A stretch of DNA of 64,000 nucleotides. Source: Bacteroidales bacterium (GTDB taxonomy: Bacteria; Bacteroidota; Bacteroidia; Bacteroidales; UBA932). Position numbers and translations under genes: made by a program. Shown here piece after piece: positions 43,937 through 53,312 of this stretch. Position 1 is the stretch's first letter; every line of letters begins with the position of its first letter. A model generated the notes under the pieces. It saw only the letters and a list, made by a program, of their open reading frames with translations. It did not search any database and was not told the DNA's origin. The DNA is taken from contig JAFZIN010000032.1 in NCBI GenBank assembly GCA_017554305.1, positions 1 to 64,000 of the forward strand, given 5' to 3'.

Positions 43937-45229
43937 TCAGACGAATAGATCTCTAATTATACCGTCCGAGACAAAGAATTTCCCGGGCGGTATTTTTATA
44001 TTGTCACCCTCCTTAACAAGAATCCCGGATGAGAGGTAACGGTTAAAAATTTCCCGTGACTCTTCAAAGAATCTTGGAGCGCTGCTGCAGCTCTTAAGCA
44101 GTTTTTCAATGGCTACTCCCTCACTTTTTCTAAGTCCCAGCATAAGGGTCTCATTGTAAATATCACTCTCTGTAAGTCTTTCACCCTGACGGATTTCATA
44201 CACTCCCTCTTTACAGTAATCTTCCACTGAATTAAAGTTCCATTCTCTCTTATTACCAATGAATGAATGGGCACCCGGCCCCAATCCCAGGTAGGGAACT
44301 CTCTCCCAGTAACTGCTGTTGTGGCGGGAGCGGAATCCTCTCTTTGCAAAGTTGGATATCTCATACTGCTCATATCCCGCATCCTTTAGAATGCTCTGGA
44401 GCATAGAGTATTGCAAAGAGCAGGCAGCCTCATCTAAAGGAGTGAAAAGCCCCTTTGATGCAAGCCGTTCAAGTGCGGTGTTTTCATCTATTGAAAGCTG
44501 GTAAGCGGAGATATGTTCCGGTGAGAGTGCGGTAAGTTTTTTAAGATTGCTCTCCCACTCTGCCATACTCAAAAGCGGAAATCCAAAGATTAAATCTGCA
44601 CTTATATTTTCAAAGCCGGCATCTCTCAAAATTGCAAAGGCCTCCTCCGCCTGCTTTGCGCTGTGACGTCTTGCCATCCACCTTAAGTGCGTATCTTCAA
44701 AGGATTGTACGCCCATACTTACCCTGTTGACTCCCAGCCCCTTAAGAGCCTCTGCATACTCCTTTGTAACATCATCCGGATTCACCTCAACGGTAAATTC
44801 AAACCCATCCGCAAGCATCACCGCATCCTCATCTTTCCAATTCTCCAAACCAATTTTTTCTTCTTTCAAAGATTCTCCTTTTTCCTTTTCTTTGCTTCCC
44901 CGCTTGTTTGAAGATTGAACGGGCAAAGTTGTAGCTGCCGGTTGTGTAGCAAATGCACTATCGGGGAAGAAAAAAGATTCCTTTAAAAGGGCAACAATTT
45001 CAGCAAGGGTAGCAACGGGCAGAACGGATGGTGTGCCGCCTCCAATGTAGAGGGTTTTTATGGCCTGCTGCTCACGGGGGAGGGTATCAAAAAAGTTCCT
45101 GCGCAAGGAGATTTCTCTTCTTAACGCAGGAACGAATTTCTCTCTAATCTCTCTGCCTACAACAGAATAGAAGCCGCAATAAATGCACTTAGAGTTGCAA
45201 AACGGAATATGCAGATATATTCCGGCCAT
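43937..45229 (-). CDS. hemW: Radical SAM protein HemW (coproporphyrinogen oxidase-like, heme chaperone)
   Basis: A 430-residue radical SAM protein. The cluster motif is C11-x3-C15-x2-C18 (PFCNSKCIYCGF); a GGGTPS motif follows near residue 63, and SRHNSSYWERVPYLGLGPGA matches the HemW signature. HemW carries heme rather than oxidising coproporphyrinogen. A low-complexity charged insertion (about residues 87-142, rich in Ser, Lys, Glu) breaks the domain before VEVNPDD. The other strand at its 3' end holds a hairpin that can end sdhC transcription. Confidence 0.92.
   Translation of the reverse strand: MAGIYLHIPFCNSKCIYCGFYSVVGREIREKFVPALRREISLRRNFFDTLPREQQAIKTLYIGGGTPSVLPVATLAEIVALLKESFFFPDSAFATQPAATTLPVQSSNKRGSKEKEKGESLKEEKIGLENWKDEDAVMLADGFEFTVEVNPDDVTKEYAEALKGLGVNRVSMGVQSFEDTHLRWMARRHSAKQAEEAFAILRDAGFENISADLIFGFPLLSMAEWESNLKKLTALSPEHISAYQLSIDENTALERLASKGLFTPLDEAACSLQYSMLQSILKDAGYEQYEISNFAKRGFRSRHNSSYWERVPYLGLGPGAHSFIGNKREWNFNSVEDYCKEGVYEIRQGERLTESDIYNETLMLGLRKSEGVAIEKLLKSCSSAPRFFEESREIFNRYLSSGILVKEGDNIKIPPGKFFVSDGIIRDLFV
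43959..43996 (+). terminator. Terminator of sdhC inside the hemW 3' end
   Basis: ATACCGTCC pairs with GGGCGGTAT (9 bp with one wobble), followed by TTTTTA. It lies within the coding region of the convergent hemW. Confidence 0.55.
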
Positions 45230-45234
45230 CCAAA

Positions 45235-46104
45235 CTATTTCAGATAGAGTTCTGCTGTTCCAATCTTGCCTCTGCTTGTGTAAACCTCAACGGTGTAGGT
45301 GCCTCTTGAGAGTTCAACTCCAGGGGTGAAGTAGATGCTTACATCCAACTCTTCTCCCTGATAATCAACCTCACGGGCTGCGGAGTAAATGAGCTGCTGA
45401 CCGCCACAGGTGAATACCTGCTGGCTGCCGTCTGTCATAAGGATATCCTCCGGATCTTTAATTCTCACATACACCGTCATTGCACCGGTCTGGGCAATGG
45501 AATTCTCTATGAGTGAGAGATTTGTGCGGAACTGATTAACTCTTGAAGAGCGGTTGGTTTCACTGCCTCTGCCGTTAAGACCCACCAGCGTAATGCCGCG
45601 TCCCTTAACTGCAGCGCCCTCGTCCAACTTCTTTGCCTGCTCCTCAATCTGCTTCTTCTGCTTAACGTTCTCTGCTGTGGTCTGCTCCACCTTCTTTCTT
45701 ACCTCTGTAACCTCCTCCTTCAGAGCAACGTTCATCTGGTTGAGAGAGTCTATCTGTTTGATGTAACTCTTCATAATTGCACGCAGGGTTCCCAACTCTT
45801 TTTCATATTTACGCAATTGAGCCTGGTTGGAAGCTTCCGTACGTTTAACCTTCTCAATAAGGTCTGCAACCTTCTGTCTTTCAATCTGAAGCTGAGTGTT
45901 TATGGTATCGTTGGTAGATGACAGGTTAGCATAATCCTGCTGAAGCTGAGTCATCTGCTCCGTGAGAGCCTGCTTGTCTATGGTAAGCACCTGAACCTCC
46001 TCTTTAAAGGCGGTCTTCTTGCTTAGCTGAGCAATCAACAGACCGGCAAGAATAACAATGACGCCGGCCATAACTCCGATTATTATCTTTAGTTTCTTTT
46101 CCAT
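45235..46104 (-). CDS. Coiled-coil single-pass membrane protein
   Basis: A 289-residue protein. The start MEKKLKIIIGVMAGVIVILA at 46104 places a membrane helix at about residues 6-28; a 12-residue longer start is less likely. A coiled coil follows from about 30 to 165 (runs such as ALTEQMTQLQQDYANLSSTN), then a compact beta-rich domain (about 175-289, with TGAMTVYVRIKDPEDILMTD and a YTVEVYTSRGKIGTAELYLK end). No known enzyme motif. It is 5 bp upstream of hemW on the same strand. A scaffold or envelope role is possible; not known. Confidence 0.75.
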   Translation of the reverse strand: MEKKLKIIIGVMAGVIVILAGLLIAQLSKKTAFKEEVQVLTIDKQALTEQMTQLQQDYANLSSTNDTINTQLQIERQKVADLIEKVKRTEASNQAQLRKYEKELGTLRAIMKSYIKQIDSLNQMNVALKEEVTEVRKKVEQTTAENVKQKKQIEEQAKKLDEGAAVKGRGITLVGLNGRGSETNRSSRVNQFRTNLSLIENSIAQTGAMTVYVRIKDPEDILMTDGSQQVFTCGGQQLIYSAAREVDYQGEELDVSIYFTPGVELSRGTYTVEVYTSRGKIGTAELYLK

Positions 46105-46128
46105 ATCTATTTGTTTTATCGGTTTATA

Positions 46129-46136
46129 CAAAAATA
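46129..46136 (-). promoter_or_regulatory. -7 box of the coiled-coil/hemW unit
   Basis: TATTTTTG on the reverse strand, 24 nt before the start at 46104. Confidence 0.45.
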
Positions 46137-46150
46137 GCAATTAATTTGAT

Positions 46151-46158
46151 TAAATTTG
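46151..46158 (+). promoter_or_regulatory. -7 box of the 166-aa membrane protein gene
   Basis: TAAATTTG, 34 nt before the start at 46193; divergent to the box at 46129. Confidence 0.45.
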
Positions 46159-46192
46159 CCATCTGAAATTTTAACGTAACATTTGTAACAAT

Positions 46193-46693
46193 ATGGGAGT
46201 TGGAAAATATATTGTACGTGCCCTTAAGTGCATGATATTGGTGCTGATAATGTTCTGTATAGTTATCACGATAGTTTTCTATACATCTGAGCACGATGCC
46301 GCAATGAAACCGTGGAACCTCTTTGACCAAAGCAGTCTCACCAAAATACTAATCTTCTTTTTGGCGTATTCATTTGTCTATCCTTTAATTGGTTACGGCA
46401 AGAGAGAACTGGCTCTGGGCGGAGAACTGGAAACAAGAAGACAGGAGATTGCAAATCTTCTGGCGGAGATGAACTTTGTTCCGGTTTACAAGGAGCCAAC
46501 GGAGAGTGAGTTCAACGTTTTTAAGTTCCAGAACAAGAGCGCATTTATAAGGGCTTTGAGATTGGGAGAGGATAAGGTAACTTTCACTCAGAAGGACGGA
46601 ATTGTTGAGGTTGAAGGGCAGAGAAAAGATGTTATGAGAGTTGTTCGCAGAATTGAGTGGTACCTGCAGCAAAAAGCTGAAAATGAGGAGTAA
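46193..46693 (+). CDS. Small two-helix membrane protein
   Basis: A 166-residue protein not assigned to a named family. Two membrane helices (about 12-32 and 48-66) precede a cytoplasmic domain of about 95 residues with FVPVYKEPTESEFNVFKFQN and DKVTFTQKDGIVEVEGQRKD. The stop overlaps the start of the DUF2007 gene by 1 nt, so they are probably translated together. Function unknown. Confidence 0.75.
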   Translation: MGVGKYIVRALKCMILVLIMFCIVITIVFYTSEHDAAMKPWNLFDQSSLTKILIFFLAYSFVYPLIGYGKRELALGGELETRRQEIANLLAEMNFVPVYKEPTESEFNVFKFQNKSAFIRALRLGEDKVTFTQKDGIVEVEGQRKDVMRVVRRIEWYLQQKAENEE

Positions 46694-46941
46694 TGAAGAC
46701 CGTTAAAAAATATCTAAACGCCTTTTCTGCAGACATTGCAAAGGGAATGCTTGAGAACGAGGGTATTCAGGCGGAGGTGCTTCACCGCAATATGCCCTAC
46801 CTGGGAATCTCCTATAAGATGGCCGTGGAACTCATTGTAAATGATGAGGATTATGACCGCGCGCTGGAACTGATTAAGAAGATGGAGAGCGAGGGCGGTC
46901 ATTTCACAGAGACTCCCGATGGGGAACTCGAAGAAAGGTAG
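46693..46941 (+). CDS. DUF2007-type small protein
   Basis: An 82-residue soluble protein. AFSADIAKGMLENEGIQAEV and the following hydrophobic strand, then VNDEDYDRALELIKK, match the ferredoxin-like DUF2007 (putative signal-transducing) fold. It is coupled to the membrane protein gene before it, which may mean that the two interact. No active site is visible. Confidence 0.8.
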   Translation: MKTVKKYLNAFSADIAKGMLENEGIQAEVLHRNMPYLGISYKMAVELIVNDEDYDRALELIKKMESEGGHFTETPDGELEER

Positions 46942-46944
46942 TCT

Positions 46945-47529
46945 TTATTGCTGTTCGTTTAACAGTTTCTCTGCTTCCGTTAACTCGTTGTAAAATTCTA
47001 CGCCGTAGCGTTTTATAATGGGTTCCTTTAGGAACTCGTAAGCTTTTATTCCCTGCTCTTTTCCCTTTTCAAACGCCTCTTTGCAGAGGTGCTCTCTGCT
47101 TAGTGTAAGTGCTTCAACTCCTGTTGAGAGCATCTTTATTCTGATTGGAAAGATCCAGCAGGATAGTGGCTTTCTTAGTCCCCGATGGTTTTTGCAATAA
47201 CCCCTTTCTACCGCACAGTAAGTATAACCTCTCTCATCTGTAACCGAATAGGCGCACCGGCCGTCTGAAGGAATGAGCGGAGTAACCTCATCTCCGTCAA
47301 TATCTATTACAAACCTTCCCTGTTTTTCAATGGCTTCTTTGCCGTCCCGGGCAAGGAACTCTTCATACTCTTTTGCCTGCTCTGTAAGCTGTTCCTTCTC
47401 TCCCTTTTCCAAAGGAGCGCCGCTGTCTCCCACAATGCAGCAGATACCCTTGCACCTGTCATAGTCACAGCAGAAATACTCCGTGAGTATCTCCGTGCTT
47501 ACCAGACAGTTACCAATCTCAATAACCAT
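46945..47529 (-). CDS. DUF3109 family cysteine-rich protein
   Basis: A 194-residue protein with many conserved cysteines: CCDYDRCKGICCIVGDSGAP in the N-terminal part and CAYSVTDERGYTYCAVERGY with SCWIFPIR later. The pattern is like the YkgJ/DUF3109 group, thought to bind a metal or Fe-S cluster. Function not established. It is 3 bp from the M16-like gene on the same strand. Confidence 0.88.
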   Translation of the reverse strand: MVIEIGNCLVSTEILTEYFCCDYDRCKGICCIVGDSGAPLEKGEKEQLTEQAKEYEEFLARDGKEAIEKQGRFVIDIDGDEVTPLIPSDGRCAYSVTDERGYTYCAVERGYCKNHRGLRKPLSCWIFPIRIKMLSTGVEALTLSREHLCKEAFEKGKEQGIKAYEFLKEPIIKRYGVEFYNELTEAEKLLNEQQ

Positions 47530-47532
47530 AGA

Positions 47533-50400
47533 TTAATCTACGTTGAAGAAGTTTCTTATGAACTCGTTCTCCTGCAGCAGTTTCTGAGTTGGAATATCGG
47601 CCGTTGTACCGTCCATAATAACTGTAATTCTGTTGGAGGAGATAAGGTCTTTAATAAACTTGGAGAGCTCTTTCTTTGTTACCGGAGTAAGCAGAGCCTT
47701 GGCATCTGTAGGAACCGTATTGGAAGCCATATATCTGCTCTCCAGCATATCCAGCCAGTAACTGCCGTTTGCAACCCTTGCAGAGAACTGCTCTTTCAGA
47801 GATTTTTCCAGCATTGCAAACTCAGAATCTGTAATGTTCTTTGATGCCTTCTCCAAAGATTTTATAAGTTGGTCTATGCAGCCGTGAGCCTCGGAAGAGT
47901 CTGTCTCAAAGATAGTTTTGAGGGTGAAGATGTTCTCCGGATAGTAACTCAGAGCGGTGTTTACATTAAAGAGCGGAACCTTGTTGTGCAGAACATCCTT
48001 AAAGATATTCTCCACGTAAATCTTTGTAAGCTGGGAGAGTACGTAGTTGTTCATATCTGCCTTCTTAGCACAGGAGAGGGTAAGTGAAACATACGTTCTT
48101 GGTACGTTCATCTTTGCAAGGAACCTCTTCTCTTTGTGTCCCTTGGTTGGATAGTTAGGAACAACAAGCCAGTTCTCCTTCTTGTCCTTATCTGAAGGAA
48201 TGGCTCCTATGTATTTAACGGCCAAGTCTTTATAGGAGAGAGCACTCTTTCCTGCAAAGACAAACACAAAGTCTGCCGCATTGGAGAAACGCTCCTTAAG
48301 CTGGGAGTGAATCTTAGAGTAATCATACGCCTCAATCTGCTCCTCTGTTAGCGGAGCAACAAACTGCTTGTTGGAGTTGTTGTAGAATGTGACGGAATCT
48401 TTGAAGATTTCCTGAGGAGAGAGCGAGTTGAATTTAAGGTCATTCAAAACCTTCATCTTGTAAACCTGATATGAGGCGTCATCCGGCCTTAAATCTGTCA
48501 TATTCAGATAGATTGCCTGCATCAGTTTCTCTGCGCTTGTTGGAATTGCAAAGCCATCCATCCTCTCCGTATTCTGGTTTATGCGAGACTCAAGATTCAT
48601 GTGGTTGTAAGAGTAGAGCCTGTCCATATTTGCGTATGAGACATCTGCAATGCTGCTTAAATCCAGCACATCATTAAAGAACTCCTGGTTTCCTATGTTA
48701 ACACCCTTCATAAGAGAGAAGCCACCCTTGCTGAATGCTCTGAAATAGAGCGTGTCTGAAGGAGATGCGGTCTCTTTGAAGAGAAGCGTTGCGCCGTTGG
48801 AAAGAAGCAGTGTGTGAACTCCGGTTCTTGCATCTTCAGTTTCTGAAACAACGGTTGCAACCTTGTTGATTTCTACGTTTGGCCATACCGGAAGAGTGCT
48901 CTCTCCGGCAACCAAAGATTTATCAAGCGGCTGAGAGAATGCGCTCAGCAGACGCTCTTTGGAAATCTGGTTAACTCCATCTGCCTTAGGAAGATAGCAG
49001 GAAATGACAATGTTGTCTTCCTGGCTCAGCAGAGCGGAGATATAACTGTTGAGCTGCTTTAGATTGAGAGAGAAGAGAACCTGCTTCATTATCTCAAAAT
49101 GCATCTCTGTACTTGCAAGTGAGTAGCCGTCATAGTAGGCCTCCAATGCTCTTTCAAGATAGAGGTCATTGCCTGCAACGGCGCGGGTATCATAGAGGTT
49201 TTCCAGACTCTTCCAGTAAAGATCTACAGCCTTTGTAAACTCCTGCTGGTAAGCTCCCTGGTCAAAGAGTTTCTTAAGCACTCCGCCCACAAAAGTGGTT
49301 GCGGAATAGACTGTTGAAGGGAGGGTTTCAAAGCGGATGGTATAGGCATTGCTCTTTTCTATTCCCATAAATTTTCCCTCACCCACCTCAAGGTTATAGA
49401 GCGGCAGATTTTCACGTACCACTCCCTCATTTATTCTGTCTACAAGAATTTTTATTGTTGCAAAGTCTAAAAAGTCCTGTATGTAAGGGAGATTGGTGTT
49501 CTTGTACTCATCCTTTAAAGGTTGCTTCAGATAGTTTATTGAGACGGAGGTTTTGCCGTACTCGTCATCCTGCATAATGAGGGTCTTTACACCCTTAAAC
49601 TCTTTAGGCGTGTAATAGGTTCTCTTGCTGCCGTTAAGAGGTTTTGGTATGGTGGAGAAGACAGACTTTATCTGGGTTTCTGTTTTTGCAAGGTCTACAT
49701 CTCCAACTACAATAACGCACTGCAGTTCCGGGCGGCACCAGTCATAGTAGAAGTTTCTCAAATCTCTTGAGTTGATGGCATTTACGCTCCGCCTTACTTC
49801 AGAAGGCTGTATCTCATTTATGTATGGACTGTCTGGATAAAGATCTCTCAAAAGCGCATAATCCATTCTGTGCAGAGGGCTCCATCCGTTGAGGATTCGG
49901 CCGGCCAGAGTTGAGCGCTCCGCAGCAATGTCTTCCTCATCTACGTTAATGGAACTCATCCAGTTGTAGAGTATAAGGAGTGCAGAGTCTATGGTGTTTG
50001 AGCGGGAGATTGGAAGATCATTTATGGCGTAGGTTACTCTGTCCTGCCCCGTTTGAAAAGTTACCGCATCACTTGTAAGACCCAAAGATTTCAGATAGTC
50101 TGGTATGGCGCTGCCTGCAAAATTCCTTGTTCCCTTAGTAGCAAGCTGTTGCAGCAGCATAAAAGAGCCGCGGTTGCCGCCTGTTTCCAGTGATGTACCC
50201 ACTTTTTGAGCAACGCAGAAGGTGGCTGTAGCCTTTTGGGCCTGATTTTTGACTATGATGTAGGAAAGGCCGTTGGTGAGCTTTCCGTTTTTGACCCGTG
50301 GGTCTAAAGGAAGAGTGGCGGAAGTTTTGGTTTGAGACAGAAGAGCCCCGGCGGGCAGCAGCAACAAAACCAAAGAGAGTATATATGAGAACTTTTTCAT
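47533..50400 (-). CDS. M16 family protein, zinc motif lost (likely inactive)
   Basis: A 955-residue exported protein with a tandem M16 (pitrilysin) architecture, two half-barrels in one chain. A signal peptide ends near LLPAGALLSQ. The family layout is clear (LDPRVKNGKLTNGLSYIIVK, ATKGTRNFAGSAIPDYLKSL, LRNFYYDWCRPELQCVIVVG), but the inverted zinc motif HxxEH, expected just before ATKGTRNF, is replaced by MLLQQ at residues 81-85. No other HxxEH is visible. It is thus probably a non-catalytic partner or binding protein; an active M16 partner is not in the window. Confidence 0.88.
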   Translation of the reverse strand: MKKFSYILSLVLLLLPAGALLSQTKTSATLPLDPRVKNGKLTNGLSYIIVKNQAQKATATFCVAQKVGTSLETGGNRGSFMLLQQLATKGTRNFAGSAIPDYLKSLGLTSDAVTFQTGQDRVTYAINDLPISRSNTIDSALLILYNWMSSINVDEEDIAAERSTLAGRILNGWSPLHRMDYALLRDLYPDSPYINEIQPSEVRRSVNAINSRDLRNFYYDWCRPELQCVIVVGDVDLAKTETQIKSVFSTIPKPLNGSKRTYYTPKEFKGVKTLIMQDDEYGKTSVSINYLKQPLKDEYKNTNLPYIQDFLDFATIKILVDRINEGVVRENLPLYNLEVGEGKFMGIEKSNAYTIRFETLPSTVYSATTFVGGVLKKLFDQGAYQQEFTKAVDLYWKSLENLYDTRAVAGNDLYLERALEAYYDGYSLASTEMHFEIMKQVLFSLNLKQLNSYISALLSQEDNIVISCYLPKADGVNQISKERLLSAFSQPLDKSLVAGESTLPVWPNVEINKVATVVSETEDARTGVHTLLLSNGATLLFKETASPSDTLYFRAFSKGGFSLMKGVNIGNQEFFNDVLDLSSIADVSYANMDRLYSYNHMNLESRINQNTERMDGFAIPTSAEKLMQAIYLNMTDLRPDDASYQVYKMKVLNDLKFNSLSPQEIFKDSVTFYNNSNKQFVAPLTEEQIEAYDYSKIHSQLKERFSNAADFVFVFAGKSALSYKDLAVKYIGAIPSDKDKKENWLVVPNYPTKGHKEKRFLAKMNVPRTYVSLTLSCAKKADMNNYVLSQLTKIYVENIFKDVLHNKVPLFNVNTALSYYPENIFTLKTIFETDSSEAHGCIDQLIKSLEKASKNITDSEFAMLEKSLKEQFSARVANGSYWLDMLESRYMASNTVPTDAKALLTPVTKKELSKFIKDLISSNRITVIMDGTTADIPTQKLLQENEFIRNFFNVD

Positions 50401-50420
50401 AGCATTCTTTTTTGTTTCGA

Positions 50421-50428
50421 CAAAATTA
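50421..50428 (-). promoter_or_regulatory. -7 box of the M16-like gene
   Basis: TAATTTTG on the reverse strand, 21 nt before the start at 50400. Confidence 0.5.
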
Positions 50429-50443
50429 AGAATAAATATGTTG

Positions 50444-50475
50444 TTTGCGTGGTACGGGAGTTTTTTTTAATTTTG
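50444..50475 (+). promoter_or_regulatory. Promoter of the TPR/U32 unit
   Basis: TTTG (50444-50447), 20 bp, TAATTTTG (50468-50475); a full match. It supports the start at 50523 over an earlier in-frame reading. Confidence 0.7.
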
Positions 50476-50522
50476 TCTCCGCTGTTTTACAGAAGAATAC
50501 AAACTTTAAAAACTTTATACAG

Positions 50523-51440
50523 ATGAAAAGGATCACAAAACTTTTTTTAGTTGCAGCAATCGTTCTGTTTGCTGGAAGCGCTTTTGCTCAGGATATGACC
50601 AAGGCCGGCGAGGTTTACCAGAAGGCTACCGAGGCATACCAGGCAGGAAATGAAATGGAGGCGGTAGCGGGCTTCAAAGAGGCTCTCAGTATTGCTAAAG
50701 AGGCTGGAGATGAGGGAATTGAAATGGTTGAGGGTTGCAAGGACATGATTCCTAAGATCCTTCTCTCTGCAGCGGGCAAATTTGTTGCCGCTAAAGATTA
50801 TGTAAAGGCAGAAGAGACTTATAACAGCGCACTTGCAGCAGCAAAGGAGTACGGAAAGGATGCTCTTGCAAAGAGTGCAGAGGATAACCTTGCAAAACTT
50901 CCTATGCAGCAGGGTGCAGACGCTCTGAATGCCGGTGACTTTGCAGGCGCAGCAGCCCTCTTCCAGAAGGCTACAGAGAAGAATCCTGAGAATGCAAACG
51001 CATTCCTCTATCTTGCAATGGCCAATGAGAAGGCCGGCAATTTGGATGCCGCAGAGGCTGCTTACAAGAAGGCTGGAGAACTCGGAAACGAGAAGGCTAA
51101 TGCCGCTATGAGTCAGATGTTTGTATCAAATGCAAACAAGGCTCTTAAGGAGAACAAACTTAAGGATGCCATCACATTGGCAGAGAAGGCCCTGGCTATT
51201 GGAGCAAATCCTACCGCAAGTCAGATTGCAGGTATGGCTGCTTACAAATCAAACAGTTGGGCTAAGGCTGCAAACCACCTTAAGAACGCACCTTCTTCTT
51301 CACAGACCACCTACATCATTGCTTCCTGCTATGAGAAGGCCGGTAACAAGGGTCAGGCATGTGTTTTCTACAAGAAGATTCAGAACGATGCCAAGTTTGG
51401 CCCAACCGCAAAGGCAAAGATTAAGAATCTTGGTTGCTAA
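50523..51440 (+). CDS. Exported TPR protein
   Basis: A 305-residue periplasmic protein with signal peptide MKRITKLFLVAAIVLFAGSA ending AFA-Q. It then consists of tetratricopeptide-like helical repeats (VYQKATEAYQAGNEMEAVAG, AFLYLAMANEKAGNLDAAEA, YIIASCYEKAGNKGQACVFY), rich in Ala and Lys. The start at 50523 gives the signal peptide. A protein-binding scaffold role is likely; partner unknown. Its stop overlaps the U32 start (TAATG). Confidence 0.82.
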   Translation: MKRITKLFLVAAIVLFAGSAFAQDMTKAGEVYQKATEAYQAGNEMEAVAGFKEALSIAKEAGDEGIEMVEGCKDMIPKILLSAAGKFVAAKDYVKAEETYNSALAAAKEYGKDALAKSAEDNLAKLPMQQGADALNAGDFAGAAALFQKATEKNPENANAFLYLAMANEKAGNLDAAEAAYKKAGELGNEKANAAMSQMFVSNANKALKENKLKDAITLAEKALAIGANPTASQIAGMAAYKSNSWAKAANHLKNAPSSSQTTYIIASCYEKAGNKGQACVFYKKIQNDAKFGPTAKAKIKNLGC

Positions 51441-53290
51441 TGCTTGAGGTTGAACTGCTGGCTCCTGCCAGAGATTTGGAAATCGGTACTGCGGCAATAG
51501 ACTGCGGTGCCGATTCCGTTTATATTGCCGCTCCAAAATATGGGGCGCGCTCCCAGGCGGGCAACAGTTTTGACCATATCAAAAGCCTTTGTTCTTACGC
51601 CCACAAATACAGGGCTAAAATTTATCTGACACTCAATACCATACTCTATAACAACGAGTTAACGGAGGCGGAAGAATTTATGTGGAGGGCTTACGAAGCG
51701 GGAGTGGACGCACTAATTGTTCAGGATCTTGGAATCCTTAAGATGAACCGCCCGCCCATTCCGCTCTTTGCCTCAACCCAGACAGACATCCGCACTCCGG
51801 AAAAGGCTGCCCTTTTGGAATCTCTTGGCTTTGAAAGGCTTATACTTGCCAGAGAACTCTCTTTAAAACAGATACGGGAGATTCGCCGGGCAGTAAGCTG
51901 CCAGTTGGAGACCTTTGTTCACGGAGCGCTCTGCGTCTGCTACAGCGGGCAGTGCTATCTCTCTCAGTACCTTACCGGAAGAAGCGCCAACCGCGGAGAG
52001 TGCGCCCAGCCTTGCCGTGCAGACTACACCCTGGTAAACGAGAAAGGGGAAGTGCTTATAAAAGATTTTCCGCTGCTCTCACTTAAGGATATGGACCGCT
52101 CTGAAAACCTTGAGGCACTGATAGATGCCGGCGTTACCTCCTTTAAGATTGAGGGGCGTCTTAAGGGTGCATCATACGTGAAGAACATTGTTAAAAAATA
52201 TGACAATGCTCTAAATGCCGTTATAGAGAAGAAGCGTCAAAGCGGAGAAGAAATCTGCCGCCTCTCTCTGGGTGATAGTATCTCTTCTTTTACTCCCGAT
52301 AGTTCTAAAACCTTTACCCGCGGCACAACCTCTTTCAACATTGACGGAAGGCGCGGAGACTGGGCAAGCGGAGCTGCTGCCAAGGCGGTGGGAGAATTTA
52401 TAGGAGAAGTGGAGAGCGTTAAAATAAATGCCAAGGGCTTTGTAACCTTCTCCTATAAAGGAGATAAGAAGATAAATAACGGAGACGGGCTCTGCTTTAT
52501 TTCAAAAGGGGGAGAGATTCTGGGCCAGAGGGCAAGCAGTTGCAGCGGCTCTGTGGTTGAACTTTTTACCCGCCGTTTGGAGATTCAAAAAGGAGACAAA
52601 ATCTACCGCAACTATGACGCTCTCTTTGAGAAGGAGTTAGAAAAACCGGTGCGCAGAGTTATTTCTCTCCCTTTGGACTTAACACTTTCTGCTAAAGGTA
52701 TTTTGGTTTCCTGCGAATTTTTGAAGGAGCCGCTCTTTTTTGATATTGAGGGAGATACGCCGCAAAACAGAGAGAAGGCGGAGGAGATTATAAGAGGGCA
52801 GATTGGAAAGAGTGCGCTGCACTTTAAGTTTACGGTAAGAAACATTGAGGGAGAGATAAGGTTCTATAAAACAGCCGCTCTCAATGCAATAAGAAACTCT
52901 CTGGCTGAGGCTTTAAGCAGAGAGATTGAAGTGCTTGACAACAATGTGAGGGCTGAGGATGCAAAGATGGTTAGCGCTGAGGGGGCCGCGGAAAAGCTGG
53001 CGTTAGCGGCAGAAGAGTGGAGGAAGAGAGTGCCGGCAGACTACCGTCTCAACTGCTCTAACCGTCTATCCTGCAGCGCTTACAAAGAGTTGGGAGTTGC
53101 CGCTCCCGCATCCGCTTTTGAACTGGAGCAGCCCAGGGGTGCGGAACTTATGAGAACAAAATATTGCATTCGTCATCAGTTGGGACTCTGCCCGAATGAC
53201 GGAGTAAAATTATACCTTCTAAACGGCAAAAACCGTCTGGCGCTGGAGTTCGATTGCGCCAAATGTGAAATGGTTATTAAAGCTCTCTGA
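51440..53290 (+). CDS. U32 family protein, RlhA-like (23S rRNA hydroxylation)
   Basis: A 616-residue protein of the U32 'collagenase-like' family plus the C-terminal DUF3656 region. ELLAPARDLEIGTAAIDCGA at the start, then CYSGQCYLSQYLTGRSANRG with ECAQPCR, and a C-terminal CIRHQLGLCP-CAKCEM cysteine set, match the RlhA type, which makes 5-hydroxycytidine in 23S rRNA in E. coli. Family members are now seen as Fe-S tRNA/rRNA or quinone hydroxylases, not peptidases. The ATG start at 51440 overlaps the TPR stop by 1 nt. Confidence 0.85.
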   Translation: MLEVELLAPARDLEIGTAAIDCGADSVYIAAPKYGARSQAGNSFDHIKSLCSYAHKYRAKIYLTLNTILYNNELTEAEEFMWRAYEAGVDALIVQDLGILKMNRPPIPLFASTQTDIRTPEKAALLESLGFERLILARELSLKQIREIRRAVSCQLETFVHGALCVCYSGQCYLSQYLTGRSANRGECAQPCRADYTLVNEKGEVLIKDFPLLSLKDMDRSENLEALIDAGVTSFKIEGRLKGASYVKNIVKKYDNALNAVIEKKRQSGEEICRLSLGDSISSFTPDSSKTFTRGTTSFNIDGRRGDWASGAAAKAVGEFIGEVESVKINAKGFVTFSYKGDKKINNGDGLCFISKGGEILGQRASSCSGSVVELFTRRLEIQKGDKIYRNYDALFEKELEKPVRRVISLPLDLTLSAKGILVSCEFLKEPLFFDIEGDTPQNREKAEEIIRGQIGKSALHFKFTVRNIEGEIRFYKTAALNAIRNSLAEALSREIEVLDNNVRAEDAKMVSAEGAAEKLALAAEEWRKRVPADYRLNCSNRLSCSAYKELGVAAPASAFELEQPRGAELMRTKYCIRHQLGLCPNDGVKLYLLNGKNRLALEFDCAKCEMVIKAL

Positions 53291-53312
53291 TTTTTCGTAA
53301 TTTTGTACGGTT

